Source of the DNA: Isoetes taiwanensis
Taxonomy: Eukaryota; Streptophyta; Lycopodiopsida; Isoetales; Isoetaceae
Reading direction: 5' to 3'
NCBI GenBank assembly: GCA_021234155.1
Contig: JAJEKV010000002.1
Span: 25,970,617-26,034,616 of the forward strand
Length of the DNA: 64,000 nt
The translations under genes and the position numbers were made by a program. A model generated the notes under the pieces. It did not search any database, was not told the origin of the DNA, and saw only the letters and a program-made list of their open reading frames with translations. Shown piece after piece: positions 9,249 to 22,236 of this stretch; within the stretch, counting starts at the first letter, position 1, and every line of letters begins with the position of its first letter.

Positions 9249-11900
9249 TGTCTCTCCGTCGAGCCCCCATCTTATTCGGCCAAGAAGAAAGATGGAAGCT
9301 TGAGGATGTGTATTGACTACCGCCAATTAAACAAACACACCATCAAGAACAAGTATGCCTTACCCGCAGCGATGACCGATGGATCAGCTACAAGGTGCCG
9401 TGGTCTTCCAAAAATAGACTTAAGGTCCGGCTATCATCAAATCAGAATCAAGGAGGAAGATGTCCACAAAACGGCGTTCGGACAAGATATGGCCACTATG
9501 AATTACACGGTGATGCCATTCGCTTATCTAATGCCCAAAGAACGCTCATGAGACTCATGAACGATATCTTTTGGGAATTCCTTGACACATTTGTTATCGT
9601 GTTCTTCGATGACATTTTGGTGTATAGCAAGTCCCTGGAGGAGCATATTCAGCATTTGAGAAGGGTACTTGAGAAGCTGAGAAGACATCAGCTTTATGCG
9701 AAGTTGTCAAAATGTCATTTCGCCACCGAAAGAGTAGAATACTTGGGGCATATCATATCAGCAGACGGCATCTCCACCGATCCTGCAAAGATCCAAGCGG
9801 TGATTGAATGGCCGGCACCAAAGAACATACACGAGGTGAGAAGCTTCTTAGGCTTAGCAGGATATTATAGAAAGTTTGTCAAGAACTTTGCTAAGATAGC
9901 AGCACCTTTGACGGACCTCACCAAGGCAGAAAAGATAAAAGACTAGGTGGCACATTGGCAAAAGAAGGCTCAAGCAGGATTTGAGAAGTTGAAGGAAGCC
10001 TTAACAACCGCCCCCGTCTTAACATTGCCGGATCCAGAGAAGGACAAGCTAGTTGCAACTGATGCTAGCAAGATTGCGACGGGAGCAGTCCTAATACAAG
10101 AAGAAAGAGTCGTAGCATACGATTCACGGAAGATGAACGACGCAGAGACTCGCTACCCGACACATGATCATGAGCTATTGGCAGTAGTAAGAGCTTTAAA
10201 GATCTGGAGACACTATCTATTGGGAAGGAAGTTCCAGTGGATACCGACCACCAGAGTCTACAGTACATCTTCACGCAACCATTGTTGAATTTGAGGCAAA
10301 GAAGATGGATGGAGTTCATGGAAGAGTACGACTTCGAGATTGTGTACAAACCAGGGAAACTCAATGTGGTTGCAGATGCTCTGTCAAGACATCCCTTAAC
10401 AACAAGAGTGCATTGCAATGCCATATCAACACTCACCAGTGAGTTTGGCAAGAAAATAGAAGAAACGTTGCCAACGGACAAGGACTTTCAGGAAGTATGG
10501 GCAAGCCTTTCTAAAGAGGCAAGAACGGACAAAGAGAGAGAAACCTTCAAACATTTTAAGAAGGAAGGAAATCCCTTGTACCATAAAAATAAGTTGTGTG
10601 TGCCAGAATCATCTGGAGTCAGAAGGCTGATTCTCCACGACACCCACAACAGCCCAATAGCCGACCACGCAGGTTTTACGAAAACCTACTTCAAGATAAG
10701 GAGTAGTTACTATTGGCCAGGCATGAAGAAGCAGGTAGCAAGGTATATACGCGAGTGTCAGCTGTGTCAGCAGACCAAAGCGGAGCAACTACGAATTCCA
10801 GGGGCATTAGAGCCATTGCCAGTACCAAACTCCAAGTGGGAGATAATCAGCATGGACTTCATTACAGGGCTCCCTAGAACCATAAGGGGCAAAGACGCCT
10901 TAATGGTCGTAGTCGACAAATTGTCGAAAATGGCGCACTTTGTGCCTTGTAGGAGCACCGACACGGCTTTGGACACGGCTGTGTTATTCACAAAGGAGAT
11001 TTTTAGACTCCATGGAATGCCAAGAGAAATAATCTCTGATCGGGATTCGAAGTTCATGAGTGCATTCTGACAGGATCTCTTCAGCACCATTGGAACGAAA
11101 TTGTCGACTTATCACCCCGCATTGATGGGGCGCATCGGAGCGCACTAATCTGGATACTTGAGGATATGTTGGAATTATGTCCGAACAAGCAATCAAAGTG
11201 GGATGACTTCATCTACTTGGTTGAGTTTGCGCATAATAGCACCAAAGCGAGTCATCCCAAATGTCGCCGCTTATGATCAACTACGCTATCGCTTGACACC
11301 GCATTACACTTGGCACAACCCCGTGTCCAAGGTAGAAGTATCCCAGCAGATGCTAGCCGAGATGCAACAATTGGTTGAAGAGGTGCGAGGATACCTCCTA
11401 GCAGCAAGAAGCTGGCAAAAGAGCATAGCTGATCGGCACCGAACAGTAAGGGAGTTCCAAGTAGGGGACAATGTTTGGCTGAAGATGAAAGTCAAACAAG
11501 CAAAGCTCCGCATCAGCAATTGCAAGAAGCTTGCTCCAAGGTGGGCTGGTCCTTTCAAAATTGTCGAAAGAGTGGGCAACGGTTTCCTACAAATTGGACT
11601 TACCAAAGACACCAAGATCCATAGAGTCTTTCACGAAGTCTCCTAAAGAAACACACTCCTAATCCAGAGGAAGTATTGGAGACACCGAAGCCATCGAATT
11701 AACGGACGATCAGCTTGAGATTGTTCCTCGAGGTTCTTCTCGATCGATCCTATAAGAAGACGAAGATCTCAATTTCTCCAAAGACCTTGTGAAATGGACG
11801 ACTTACCGTGGAGGACGCTAGTGGGTACTACAATCAGATCTTGAGAAGCAAGACCCACAATTCATGGAGCAATGCAAGGGTCAGCTGCACACCGGTGGTC
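9249..11900 (+). pseudogene. pol: RT, RNase H, integrase and decayed chromodomain (element 1)
   Basis: Continues pol after a frame break. RT: KKDGSLRMCIDYRQLN near 9285-9330, KIDLRSGYHQIRI near 9410-9450 and the catalytic FFDDILVYS near 9604-9630. RNase H-like region from VATDASK near 10053, with a TAG at 9944-9946 and a frameshift near 10237. Integrase: HHCC zinc finger near 10635-10780 (HDTHN ... CQLCQQTK), catalytic Asp in MDFITGLP near 10852 and SDRDSKFMS near 11035, then a TGA at 11068-11070 and further breaks. The region at 11690-11880 shows scattered chromodomain residues (LVKW, SDLEKQDPQF), homologous to the intact chromodomain of element 2. Clearly nonfunctional as it stands. Confidence 0.88.
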
Positions 11901-12592
11901 GACTTCAACCGATGGGTGAGTGAGGCAACATAGGAGTCTACTTCCCGCTGCCACGGAAGTAGTCACTTTGAGAGAAAAGAGGTCATTCGGATGCATGATA
12001 GGGAAGCACCTCTAGTCAATGCTTATCACGGGAAGGATCCTTCACGCCCAATTACGGGGAGGACACCAACCTTCATGCAAAAAGCAACTAAAGGTGTAGG
12101 CATGAGTGTCATCCTAGGCACGATAGGACGCTGTCTCCACGGCCACGATGGAAGAAGCATAATCTTCCTATGCCAGGAGATATGCCTTGCATTCATGTAA
12201 TTGTGTTAATGGGTGGTTCCCTAACAACCAACCCTTATAATAAGTAATCATGTACTAATGTAGTGTTGAACCTGCAGGCCAATAGAACGACCAGAAACCC
12301 ATGGAGGTTGCACTACAAGAACTTGTAGCATATGTAGTGAATAAATGCTACAAGGGGACGAGAACCTTAAGAACAATAATCTTGATATTATAATTAATGT
12401 TGAAGTAAGGATTAAATTAAATGCCTTACCACGTGGTGATTGTAAACATTTCACTTATAACTTTTAAGTATTATCTTATTATAATTGTGTTAATTGCATG
12501 TATCGAAAGAGTTCGATAAGCTTTGTGCAGGTTCGTTCCAAGGTGGGGAGACTCGTGATGTTTAGACAAAGATCAATCCAAGGTGGGGAGAA
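11901..12592 (+). other. 3' untranslated region and polypurine tract of element 1
   Basis: No credible gene. It ends in the polypurine tract AAGGTGGGGAGAA (12580-12592) directly before the LTR. A near-copy of the tract lies about 40 bp upstream (AAGGTGGGGAGA, 12540-12551), giving a duplicated primer tract. Confidence 0.6.
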
Positions 12593-14155
12593 TGTGACGT
12601 TCCAGAATAATATACGGTATGAATACGTATATTATACTGACACGTCACTAGTACATGTTGACTCAGACGACATGTACACAGCGACCGAAAAGGGGTAGTA
12701 CCCTAGGGTACGACCCTGTGAACCATTATATTGCACATGTTAAGACCACATGTGAATATAATATCCTTTTGCCATGTGGCAATGGCCCATTGCCCAAAAA
12801 GGGACCAGCCCTAAATTCGTGGGAATAAAGGGGCATAAACTCTAAAAGGGAAACCCTTTCGATTTCCAGCCCCTGAATCTCGGATTGGAGCAGCATTGGA
12901 CGCCTTTTCGCCGAAGCGAGCAGAGGAATCCGAATTCCCGTGTTGCAAACCGATCCAAGACCAAGAGCCTCGAGATCCAAAGAAGATGGACGCTTTCAGA
13001 GGAGTGGGAGCCAGCCAAGATGCGGGTTAGTGGTTGATCCGATAGTTAGATCCGAGTTTTCAGCTCTCATTCTATAGGATTAGCATTCATTCTTAGCCAT
13101 AGGCGACCCCTACAGCCTAAGAATAATAGACACTAACAAAGGAACCTAACCATGTATGATTAGATAGATTAGAATAGATGTATTCTATTATTTTCAGTTC
13201 TCATTGATGATGCTTTGACATTCTATCGCCCACTCTTGTGTATTGGGAAGGGGGGTAGAGACCCAGAGCCCAAGTAGTTGTATGATCATAGTTTTAGCCC
13301 ATTAATTCCCAATTAATGCGGCCTGTGCATAAGAGCCCGCCTGGCTGTGGGTGGCGGAGCTAAACCGGCTGACAAGGAAGGGCTTGTCTGATCACAGTTG
13401 ATCCCTCTGGTGCGTAGCGACGGCCGGGGAACATTGTGGGCTAGGCCTAATACCCTGGCACTGCGTGCGGGCAGGGTATGGACTCGACACCTCTTGGGTG
13501 ATGCGTCGCCTTCTAGAGGTTCAAGTCGTATACAAGCAGTGGCTCTCTAGCTCGCCTGTGATTGGCATGAACCTTCTGGAGGAGAGTGATCTCCTCCTGC
13601 CTCATCGGGAACTGGGGAGATGCAACCCAGTAGTAGCCCCTTTGGCTATGAACCCGGCAGGCTACGGTCAGGCTCCAATACTTTTCAGCCTATCTGCAAA
13701 GTATGCACAGGAGAAGCGGATGGAGTGGACTACCCAACGACCATGTTTCTATGCCAGCCAAATCCATTTGCCATGAATTCTGTATGCATTGTTATCCGGA
13801 GACCCAAGCCGTCAGTCCTTCCCAAAGAGTCTGAGCCTGGGTAGGATTTTCCCATGTTATGTTGATGTACTGATGTGTTGTTGCAGCTACTGTGATATGG
13901 TGGACCACCCTTCGAGGTGGGTATGTTATTGTTGATTGATGTCATGTGCTCATGTGTGTTTACGCTTCCGCAGCTAGATCGATCCCGAGGGAGACGGGAT
14001 GAATGACACGTCCATTCTTCCCCGTCGGGTTCTTGGCCACCAACAAGGGCCCGATGTTAGGTGGACGGCCTCATGTCAGCAAGCAGATGCTGGTTGAGGG
14101 ATGATCTCCAGTTTGTATACGATCGGGGCATCGTATAGGAGCTGGGGCCGTCACA
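12593..14155 (+). repeat. 3' LTR of gypsy element 1
   Basis: Starts TGTGACGTTCC right after the polypurine tract and ends GGGCCGTCACA, giving TG...CA ends and a length of about 1.56 kb. It shares the internal block GCGGCCTGTGCATA (near 13319) with both LTRs of element 2 (near 43051 and 54056), so the two elements belong to related families. No partner 5' LTR is in the window. Confidence 0.8.
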
Positions 14156-14411
14156 ATATATCCCTAAAACAATTGAATGGGTTGTTATAAAAAAATATAG
14201 ATTCAAGATAAAAAATAATCACATTAGCTCATTGGGTACATTAGTTAAAGTAGTCTTATTAGGACATTGAGTTATTTTGGTAGAGGCTCGAGCCCCCGTA
14301 TTTCATATTCTAAAATCTTAGGCAAAGCCATATAGAGGTTCGATATTCCCTCAAAACCTTAGTCGAAATCGTATTTCATATTTCAAAATCATAGGCGCCT
14401 CCAATCATAAA

Positions 14412-15300
14412 TGACTATAAAGATTTAGAATGACAGATTTGGGCCCCTTGCATTATTTCCTTGGGATTCAAGTGTCAGAGATCCCCAAACTAAAACCATC
14501 AAAATCCATCAAGGGAAGTCCATTTCTAACTTGCTATATGTATGCCAGATACAACATAGCAAAGGAGTGTCACTCCTACTACGTACACTATGCTATCATC
14601 TGCTGCTCCTCGTTGTCCTAATGATTTAGGTGGCTTGTCTTTTAGGAGTCTTTTGGGCTCGTTGATGCATTACATGGTCTATAATAGACCTAATATTGCA
14701 CATGCCACAATTATATTGAGCCAATATTTGGATAATCCTGCAGCTCAACACTGGTTGGCTCTTAAGAGACTTCTTCTATATTTGCAAAGCACTCCCACCC
14801 TGGGCATCTGCATAAAGCTACGCATCCACTTTCGCTCCAAGGCTTTGCTAGCATAGGCTATGCAGGAGATAAACCTGATAGAAAGTCTAGATCCGGTTAT
14901 TGTTTTCTCTTGCAAGGGTGAATAATAGACTGGTGCAGTAGAAAACAAAAGTCTAATGCAGCTTCCACATGTGAATCTGGGTATATGGCACCGTGTTAGA
15001 CTGCAGAGGAATGCATTTGGTTAATGAGGCTACTTGCTGAAATATGTGCCAGAACAACAGGCTACAATGATTTGCAATGATAATTTTGCCGCCATTGCTC
15101 TTGTGAAGAATCCTACGAATTTTTCCAAGGCGAAGCATATTGAGGCCCAATTTCATTTCTCCAGGGAATAGGTAATTGAAGGGCATATTACTGTTCAACT
15201 TTTGCGAACTGACAAAATGATTGCAGATGTATTTACCAAAGCATTGGGAAAGGAGAAGTTTGTGAACTGCATTGATGGTCCTGGCATGTTGCAGGTCTAA
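14412..15300 (+). pseudogene. Second Ty1/copia remnant (late RT and RNase H)
   Basis: Fragments in several frames: MTDLGPLHYFLGIQV near 14430-14475, LLGSLMHYMVYNRPNIAHA near 14651-14706, AKHIEAQFHFSRE near 15133-15170, and ADVFTKALGKEKF near 15223-15262. This is the usual C-terminal end of a copia polyprotein. The upstream part is missing. A 3' LTR may begin at TGTTGAAGGAATGC (15319), but its end is not identified. Confidence 0.85.
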
Positions 15301-16300
15301 AACCTTATTTTTGCAACAAATGTTGAAGGAATGCAATAAACGATCTGAAGTAGTCAGTTTGGCTTAGAGCCAGATGAATTCTAAAGAAGTGTTGCAGCTC
15401 TGAAGACATCCAGATTTGATTGGAGAAAATCTTCAATCTGTTGGCAGAAGTTATTTTATGTTTTAGTTAGTTTAACTGTTTTCAGCCATATGAAAATTAA
15501 AAATTAGATGAAGATGTACAATTTTGTTTGGATTCTTATGAACAATATAATTTGAGAATGTGGATAAGCCATGGATAAAATATACCTTGCCAGATGGCAT
15601 AATCCAGAGTTGGTGTTCCTAGTATATCAGAACCATGGATGTATGTCTCAAATCACAAAAAAAACCTCACCTTTCTGCACTCAAGCTTTTGTGTTCTTTG
15701 TGCATGTCGCTGTTGTTTTAATACATGTTTTGATGCGTTTGACCTTGCCATTTGTGTCATCACGTGAAGAAATTTACAATACGAACTTGCAGTGGTCCTT
15801 GCAAATCTTTCCATTGTATGTGGTCTTGTTTCTTCCTATTTATGCTCAATTCTCTACCTTCTGGTTATTTGCTTATGCTACTTCTATTTCTTTATGTGTC
15901 TCCTTATCATACCAGTCCAATGCTATGCTTTATTAGATTGAAAATATTTCAAACCCATCCAGGAAATGACCATTAGATTGAAAACATTTCGAACCTCAAA
16001 ATTTCAAACCACATTTGTATGTTGTGATGCTTTTCTTATATTTCCTTCTGCCTTCTCTAACCACCTCACCGCCTCACTGTCTATAGCTCGTCTCTGCTTC
16101 ATGTGATTGGCGCACGTACTAGCATCAAGCCAAAACCCTGGTCATAAATGAGACACAGGTTTTGATTTTGCAAGGCCTCGATTCTCCAACCAGACAGAAG
16201 GGCCCCAGGTTTTAGTTCTATTACTATTTCATGGAGTTTATTTTCAAGGGCGCACTAGCAACATAATCTTGCAGATTTTATATTTGCATTGTTGTCAAAA
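15301..16300. other. No gene seen
   Basis: AT-rich sequence with only unsupported short ORFs. It probably includes copia LTR debris. Nothing further is recognised before the Helitron-type terminus at 16301. Confidence 0.3.
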
Positions 16301-19300
16301 TCCTATTGTTTAAATTTGGTTTTTCTGGGGTTCCGAAAACTTTTTGGATTTTTGTCTTGGTTCGTTTCTCTAAGGTTTGGGTTTATTTTTTCCGCCGGCA
16401 AACTTTTCAGGTGAACCAAAAATCAGGAAGAAAAAAAATAGGGTCTCGACTCAAAAAAAAAAAAATCCGCAATTTTTGGCCGGATGGAGGCACGGCATGG
16501 AATATCTGAGCTATGATTTCGGCATGGAAGATCAATCAGCATGGAATACATGTGGAGGACCCCGGGACAGGATAATAGGAGTGTTTCTTGGGTAATGTTT
16601 GCTAGAACTTTGGTTATGAGTATTATTCTGTCAATTTTCAGCTCTTTAATGGCTCTTTTTGAGGTTCATACAAAGATTTTTCATGCACTGGTCACCGTAA
16701 ACCGGCCATTCAGGCATCTGGATTCGCCTGTGGTAGCACAAGCCTCGACTTGCTATTTCAATCATCCAACATGCACCTTTGTATTCAATTAAGGTTCGTT
16801 CACAGTTACAATAATTGCTGGAGCTTGATCGAATTGTTGTTGTAGTATATTGTTGGCAACCAAGCATGTAAGAGATTTGATCACTTCCGTTGGCACTCTT
16901 GGACAAGCATTTCTTTCACAAAATGGTCCATGTCTATCCCTCTTTTATAGGTTTTGGTGGTCTATTTGTGGGCGAAGATTTCGAGTCTAGGAGCTCCGTC
17001 AATAGCAGTGGTATGCAGCTCGTCAAAAATCTGAGGTACTTGGAAATTTTGAATAGGTTTGTTTATTCGTATTGCAACAAAGCATTTGCAATATATTTCT
17101 TCTCTGTTATTGCTTCGTTGCCCTTTTTCGGCTGCTTCGACTCTAATACAGGAGTGTTTTATATATCTGTCATGGTTACAATTATAGAATTATGAAGGTG
17201 CCATCGTAGGTTAGAAGTGTAGGAGCTTCTATTGCTTTAGTATCAGGTGGATTGAACAAATTGAATATATGCTTTCTACGATGGATTGCATGCTCGCTAG
17301 TTTCAGAAGCCTATACTTCATTATGTTCATCTCTTTAAAGGAAGCCATTAAGTTCAAGGATGTGTCCCCTATTCATGGAATCACAGGTTGTGCAGAGATA
17401 AAGGAGTGGCCAAAATTGCCATCAATATTTCAAGATTGAGGTGAGTATGTCCAATCTGTTTATTATACTTATGCTTTTGAGATTTATCTAGCATGTGCTT
17501 ATAGACATTAGAGGTAATTTGAGATCTCATTTTGTCCCATTAAGGGATGCTTAAAAAGCCACATCAGCTTTTTAAACTGTCCAATAAGAGAAGAGCTCCA
17601 GTGTATTTTATTCCAGTATTATGTGGCAGCAGTAATTAATGCAGTTCTAACTAACTTTTGCAGTGTCATTTTTCTACTATAACTTTTGATCAAAAACTCT
17701 GATTCGAACACTATTTGTGGCAATGGATTCGTCTCCTCAAGATCTTTCTAATGACAACCCATTGTTATATCTTTTGGGATGTAAATATATAAGAAAAGAG
17801 CAAAAAACCATATTTTTTAAGGTTAACACATATGGCTTGTATTGAAATACATCATAACCATATATCACTTGAAAGATCTTTTCATTCTGCATCTAATGCA
17901 ACAAACGCCGCAACATTTTCATGAGTAGATCAAAAGTTATAGGGAAAAAACGACAGCAATGAAGTTGTTAATGCTGCATTAATTGCAGTTTGATGTAGAG
18001 TACTCATTCTATTGGAGGATTCTTATGGGGACAAAAGGAGATCTCAAATTACCTCTAATGTATGAAGCATCAACAAATCCCCTGTCCCAATTTATGGTTT
18101 AAAGTTTCCACACTCAATTATATTACATTAAGATAGGAGAATTATATATTACCATGTTATGCACCACTTTATAGTGAGAGTTACGTCTCTCTTTTCTTCT
18201 CACTGCAATAGAAATGGTTGTTTCATTCTGGGTGGCAAGAAATTTGGGTATTTGATCATGACGTAATACCTTATTTCATCACCTTCATGTGTATGAATTT
18301 TTATTCTCTTGAACCTATTTCGGAACATGTTTTGAGGTATGTCTGATATGGCGTTTTGTCTGTACGGATAAGCAGTCCAACAAGATTGTCTAGCAGATAA
18401 AGCAGGAGAGACTTGCTGAAGGTGTTCAATCTGTGATATTCCAAGCCCTACAAGAAACCCAAGGTCAGACACGCAACTTGAGAAGTTTATTTGCTAAATT
18501 AGAGCATTAAAGCATGCATGACGCAGTAGTTTATTTGACAAATTTAGAAATGGTATTGCTTTCGTAGTTTGTACTTTTCTGGCGGCCTCTTCAGTGAGTG
18601 GGCCAGAGGTTCAAAGGACGATTATTTTGTCTATCAATTACCTTAACATCATCTTAGGTCGACTTTTCTATATTGGATAGTAGTAGATTAATGATTGACT
18701 ATACTTATTATGACCTGGCAGATATGCGTGATGTGAGTTTTCTGCATTAAAGATCGAACCACCAATGATATAAAGGTAATCATTTATGTTTGTAACTTTG
18801 TTAAATGTGTAACTTTGTCCAGTCCAAAATGCTAAATCTAACGGGGTTGTGCATGCAAAGCATTACTCCAGATTATTCTACCTCTAATGACTCTAATGCC
18901 ACTTAAAAATATCACATATGTGAAGGCAATACAATATTAGATGGTTAGTTTTTGCAAGCATTCATCTTAGCCTATCGCATATATAAACCACGGAAGATAT
19001 TATCCAGCATGTCTTCAACAGGAACTTAATCAATGTAAGGAAAAGAAAGACAGTCGAGCACATGCAAAGGTAGTTATAAGTCAATAGATTTCTATGTTTT
19101 AACAGTCCAGGAAAGGAGTATAGGATGCAGGAGGTTTTTTTTGTGTGTAATATTTCTGTCATGAGCAGCAGTGCAAAGGTCAATTCATCCTATTGTTTAA
19201 GTTTGGTTTTTCCGTCAAGTGGAAAACTTTTAAGATTTTTTTCTAAGTTCATTTTTCTAAGGTTATGGGAGCTTTTTCTCACCGGAAAAATTTCCCGTTC

Positions 19301-19931
19301 TCCAAAAATTTAGCATTCGGATTGCACTATGATTTCGAAAATAACATTTTTGGGGCCGATATCCGAGATCCCCCAATTTCCGTGAATTCCTTATCTATCC
19401 TCGGCATGTTGCTCAGAATGATGCAGTTATGGACTGGGCCGGCGAGGTATTTGGCATACAGCTCATGGAATCCATTGCTGGCGTGTAGATGTAAGGTCAG
19501 ACCCTTTGTACGCAAGTAGGTTGCTTTGTTTATGGCCAAATTCGATGTTTGAAGTGCTAGGTTGTCTCTTACAGGATGAAATCAGGATATTGGTTAGGCC
19601 AAAAGCATAGTTCAAGAAGAACTAAAAGGTATTCTATTCGGGTATGATTTTCCCTTGGTTTTTAACTGTTAATGTCATAAGCTACACAAATCTAGGTCGG
19701 GTTTTGCAGAAACTAAGCAACCGTAGCCTAATACAGAGGCCCCCAGGAACCGTTTCTCTGTTTCTTTTATTCTTTCCCTTAAATCTCCACGATTAAGGAT
19801 GATGCTATTGTTTTCTATTATGCAGCTTTGAAGAATATTAAAGATGAGCTTGAACGACAAGTTTGAGGCATCCATTCCAGATGCATGAAGCTTGGAAATA
19901 CTGATATGGTTTGCCATTTTCTATTTGCCAG

Positions 19932-20325
19932 GTATTGCGTTGTTCCTACAGTTGGTACTTTGCATTTTGCTGGAAGACCGCCTTCACTTGACGTCCATCT
20001 GTTGCCTTTGGATTTACCTGAAATAGATGCAATTACAGGATCCCATGGAACAATTGACAAAATTGCATGGGATGGTACTGGTGAAAGGTTAGCAGTCTCT
20101 TACAACGGAGGTGATGCAACTTATGCTGGATTGATAGCGATCTATGATACAAGGAAGTCACCTATAGTTTCTACTTCATTATTAGGTTTCATTCATGGAC
20201 CAGGCAAGGAAACAAAACCCTTAACATTTTCTTTTCATAACAAATTGAAGCAAGGAGCTCTTCTAGCAGTGTGTTGGAGCAGTGGTTATTGCTGCATCTA
20301 CCCCTTCCTTTTCAAAGCTCATTAG
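19932..20325 (+). pseudogene. ALADIN: Captured 3' exon of ALADIN (nuclear-pore WD-repeat protein)
   Basis: An open terminal exon of about 130 codons after a CAG acceptor-like site (TTTGCCAG, 19924-19931). It encodes the C-terminal WD-repeat part of plant ALADIN: HFAGRPPSLDVHLLPLDLPE, then DKIAWDGTGERLAVSY, GLIAIYDTRKSP and a terminal VCWSSGYCCIYPF before the stop. ALADIN is a scaffold nucleoporin of the nuclear pore complex. Only this last exon is present and it lies inside the Helitron, so this is a captured fragment and not the working gene. The reading frame is intact, suggesting recent capture or little time to decay. Confidence 0.82.
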
Positions 20326-20885
20326 TACACTCTTTTCTTAGCTTTGTGGACAGGTTATTATCAGAAAATTCAAGACATATTTATTAAGTTCAATGACTGT
20401 AATCTTGACTAGAATCAAATTTCTCTCTTTTCTTCCAGTTTGAATAGTAGTTAGGAAAGATACATTGAATGAATGGGCTGCAAAAGCTTCATGTAGATAT
20501 CTTTGGTTGGTTCAGTGCAAAACTTAAACAATAGGATCCTTTAAAGTAGACATAGCTTTACTTTTCTTTTTGTGCCCAAAACTGAGAAATTTTCTTTAAC
20601 ATTTTCTAGAGAATTGAAAGCATCACAGCCCCTAGCTCCAACTAACATGTTGTAGGTATTTATCACATTTTGGCATATAGAAAGCATTTTAGCATGTTTG
20701 CAACACTCTAGCAAGAGAGTTCCAGTTTGCCATGTGCTTCCAATGTGATGCTTTCAAGGTATGACCCATGAAATATGTCCATTGTCCAATTGTCAGTTTT
20801 ATTTTGTGCAAAGATGCATGGAACAAAAAGAAAGCTTATTCATTGTTTTCGTTGGTGGTCTGACATCTATTTATCTATCATGTAG

Positions 20886-21031
20886 GTGCCATTGGCTTTG
20901 TTGCAATGATGGCAGGCATACCCCCAAGGCAATTTCCACAAGGTGTCTCAAGGTACTCAGCTGCCTCCACAAGTGTCTTAGATTTTTGTGCCAATTTGGG
21001 ACTCTCAACAGCTTATTTAGGCGTGATCAAG
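20886..21031 (+). pseudogene. Exon-like block of unknown origin inside the Helitron
   Basis: Open, protein-like 146-bp block flanked by AG on the left and a GT donor-like site on the right. It reads GAIGFVAMMAGIPPRQFPQG then STSVLDFCANLGLSTAYLG. The composition is that of a membrane or enzyme fragment. I do not recognise the family. It is probably another captured exon, given its neighbours. Confidence 0.4.
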
Positions 21032-22050
21032 GTTGAATATTCTTACATTCTTTGTCAAGTTTTGTATCTCCATCTTCTATATTGTTTTAGATATGATTTT
21101 CATATTTGATTATGCTATATATTTGATTAAATTTGATAATTTAGAGAAGGTTATAGTGGTTTCTGGCTATAACAATTGTTTCTGGCTATGTTGCCTTTTT
21201 GCATTAGATAAAAGTGGAACTGTGTTGCCTTTCCAAGCCCAGACTTCTATATGCTGACTTCAACTTGCCTCAACGATCAATGTTACAAAGGTGAGTAAAA
21301 CATGCATATTCTATTAGTATTCTGCATATTTTACTGCTATTATCTAATAATCCAATTGATGTTGAAGAAAATGTTGATTCGATCTTTGTAGAATAACTTG
21401 GATGATAAGTCATCATTTCATTCTTCCAACGAGAGTAATCAGAGTATGTTTGAGTCTAATATTATTCTAAGTGCGTGCTTACATTCTGCAACTCAGCTTC
21501 TTATGCCAATGTTATGGAGCATATTTGGAAAGGGCAATTTCTAAGAATATTGTACACTATCAAATGTGCAAGGCGGGATCAAAGATCTAACATAGGTGCA
21601 GATCATTATAATTGCAGTATGCGCTAAAAGTAATCACGGCTCTAGATGCAGATATTGTCTATTCAACCTGACAATTTTGACTATATTTCATTCCAGTCGA
21701 AGATGCATATTTTACCCCCAGTGTATGTGTCTGCAAAGCAATTATATAGTTGGATATGAAGGAACCAAATCAAACACATTCCCGTTCAGAATATAATGAA
21801 TAGTCTATTTCAGACATATGTATATTCTATTTCAGATTGATGTCTGTACTTGAAGATGATGTTAGGAATAAGTAACTGGCATCATCTATCACAAGGCTAT
21901 CATCATTGTCATCGTATCATTGGTAATTAGTTTCTTTCTTCTATCTATCTATCTTATGATTGTTATGTTTATTATAGGTGCCACAAGGTTTGCCATCAGA
22001 GCTTACACCAACAGTTGACCAGCATTTCATTGGTTACTAATTAATAAATA

Positions 22051-22236
22051 ATTGTTTCTGAAGATGTGCTTATGAGGGATGGGACAGAACAGGGAGAATA
22101 TGAGTTTTGGGCGTTGCATGTCAATAATCTAGGAGTACCAGAAGCTATTGCTACAGCGGCTTTGAAAATGGCTGCATACAAGATGCCTGTACGTACTCAA
22201 TTTATTACTGTTGCACCCATGGAAATACAAAACTAG
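22051..22236 (+). pseudogene. Organelle-type ribosomal protein L16 C-terminal fragment
   Basis: An open stretch ending in TAG, encoding ALKMAAYKMPVRTQFITV, which matches the conserved C-terminus of plastid/bacterial-type L16 (alanine-rich helix, then KMPIRTQF). The preceding residues (GEYEFWALHV ... GVPEAIA) resemble the PEYWVA ... GVSE region with a short deletion. The N-terminal two thirds are missing. It may be a decayed plastid-DNA insert or a captured piece of a nuclear gene for an organellar protein. It lies inside the Helitron. Confidence 0.55.

Larger units (their letters stand above)
3612..14155 (+). mobile_element. Ty3/gypsy chromodomain element 1, 5' end not seen
   Basis: The element runs from ORF1 through ORF2, gag, protease, RT, RNase H, integrase and a decayed chromodomain to a polypurine tract (12580-12592) and a 3' LTR (12593-14155). 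No matching 5' LTR occurs in the window; copia sequence occupies the place where the leader would continue. Assigning ORF1 and ORF2 to this element rests on same-strand order and on the same order being recoverable in element 2 at 42.3-54.5 kb. Pol carries several stops and frameshifts, while ORF1 is open. Confidence 0.75.
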
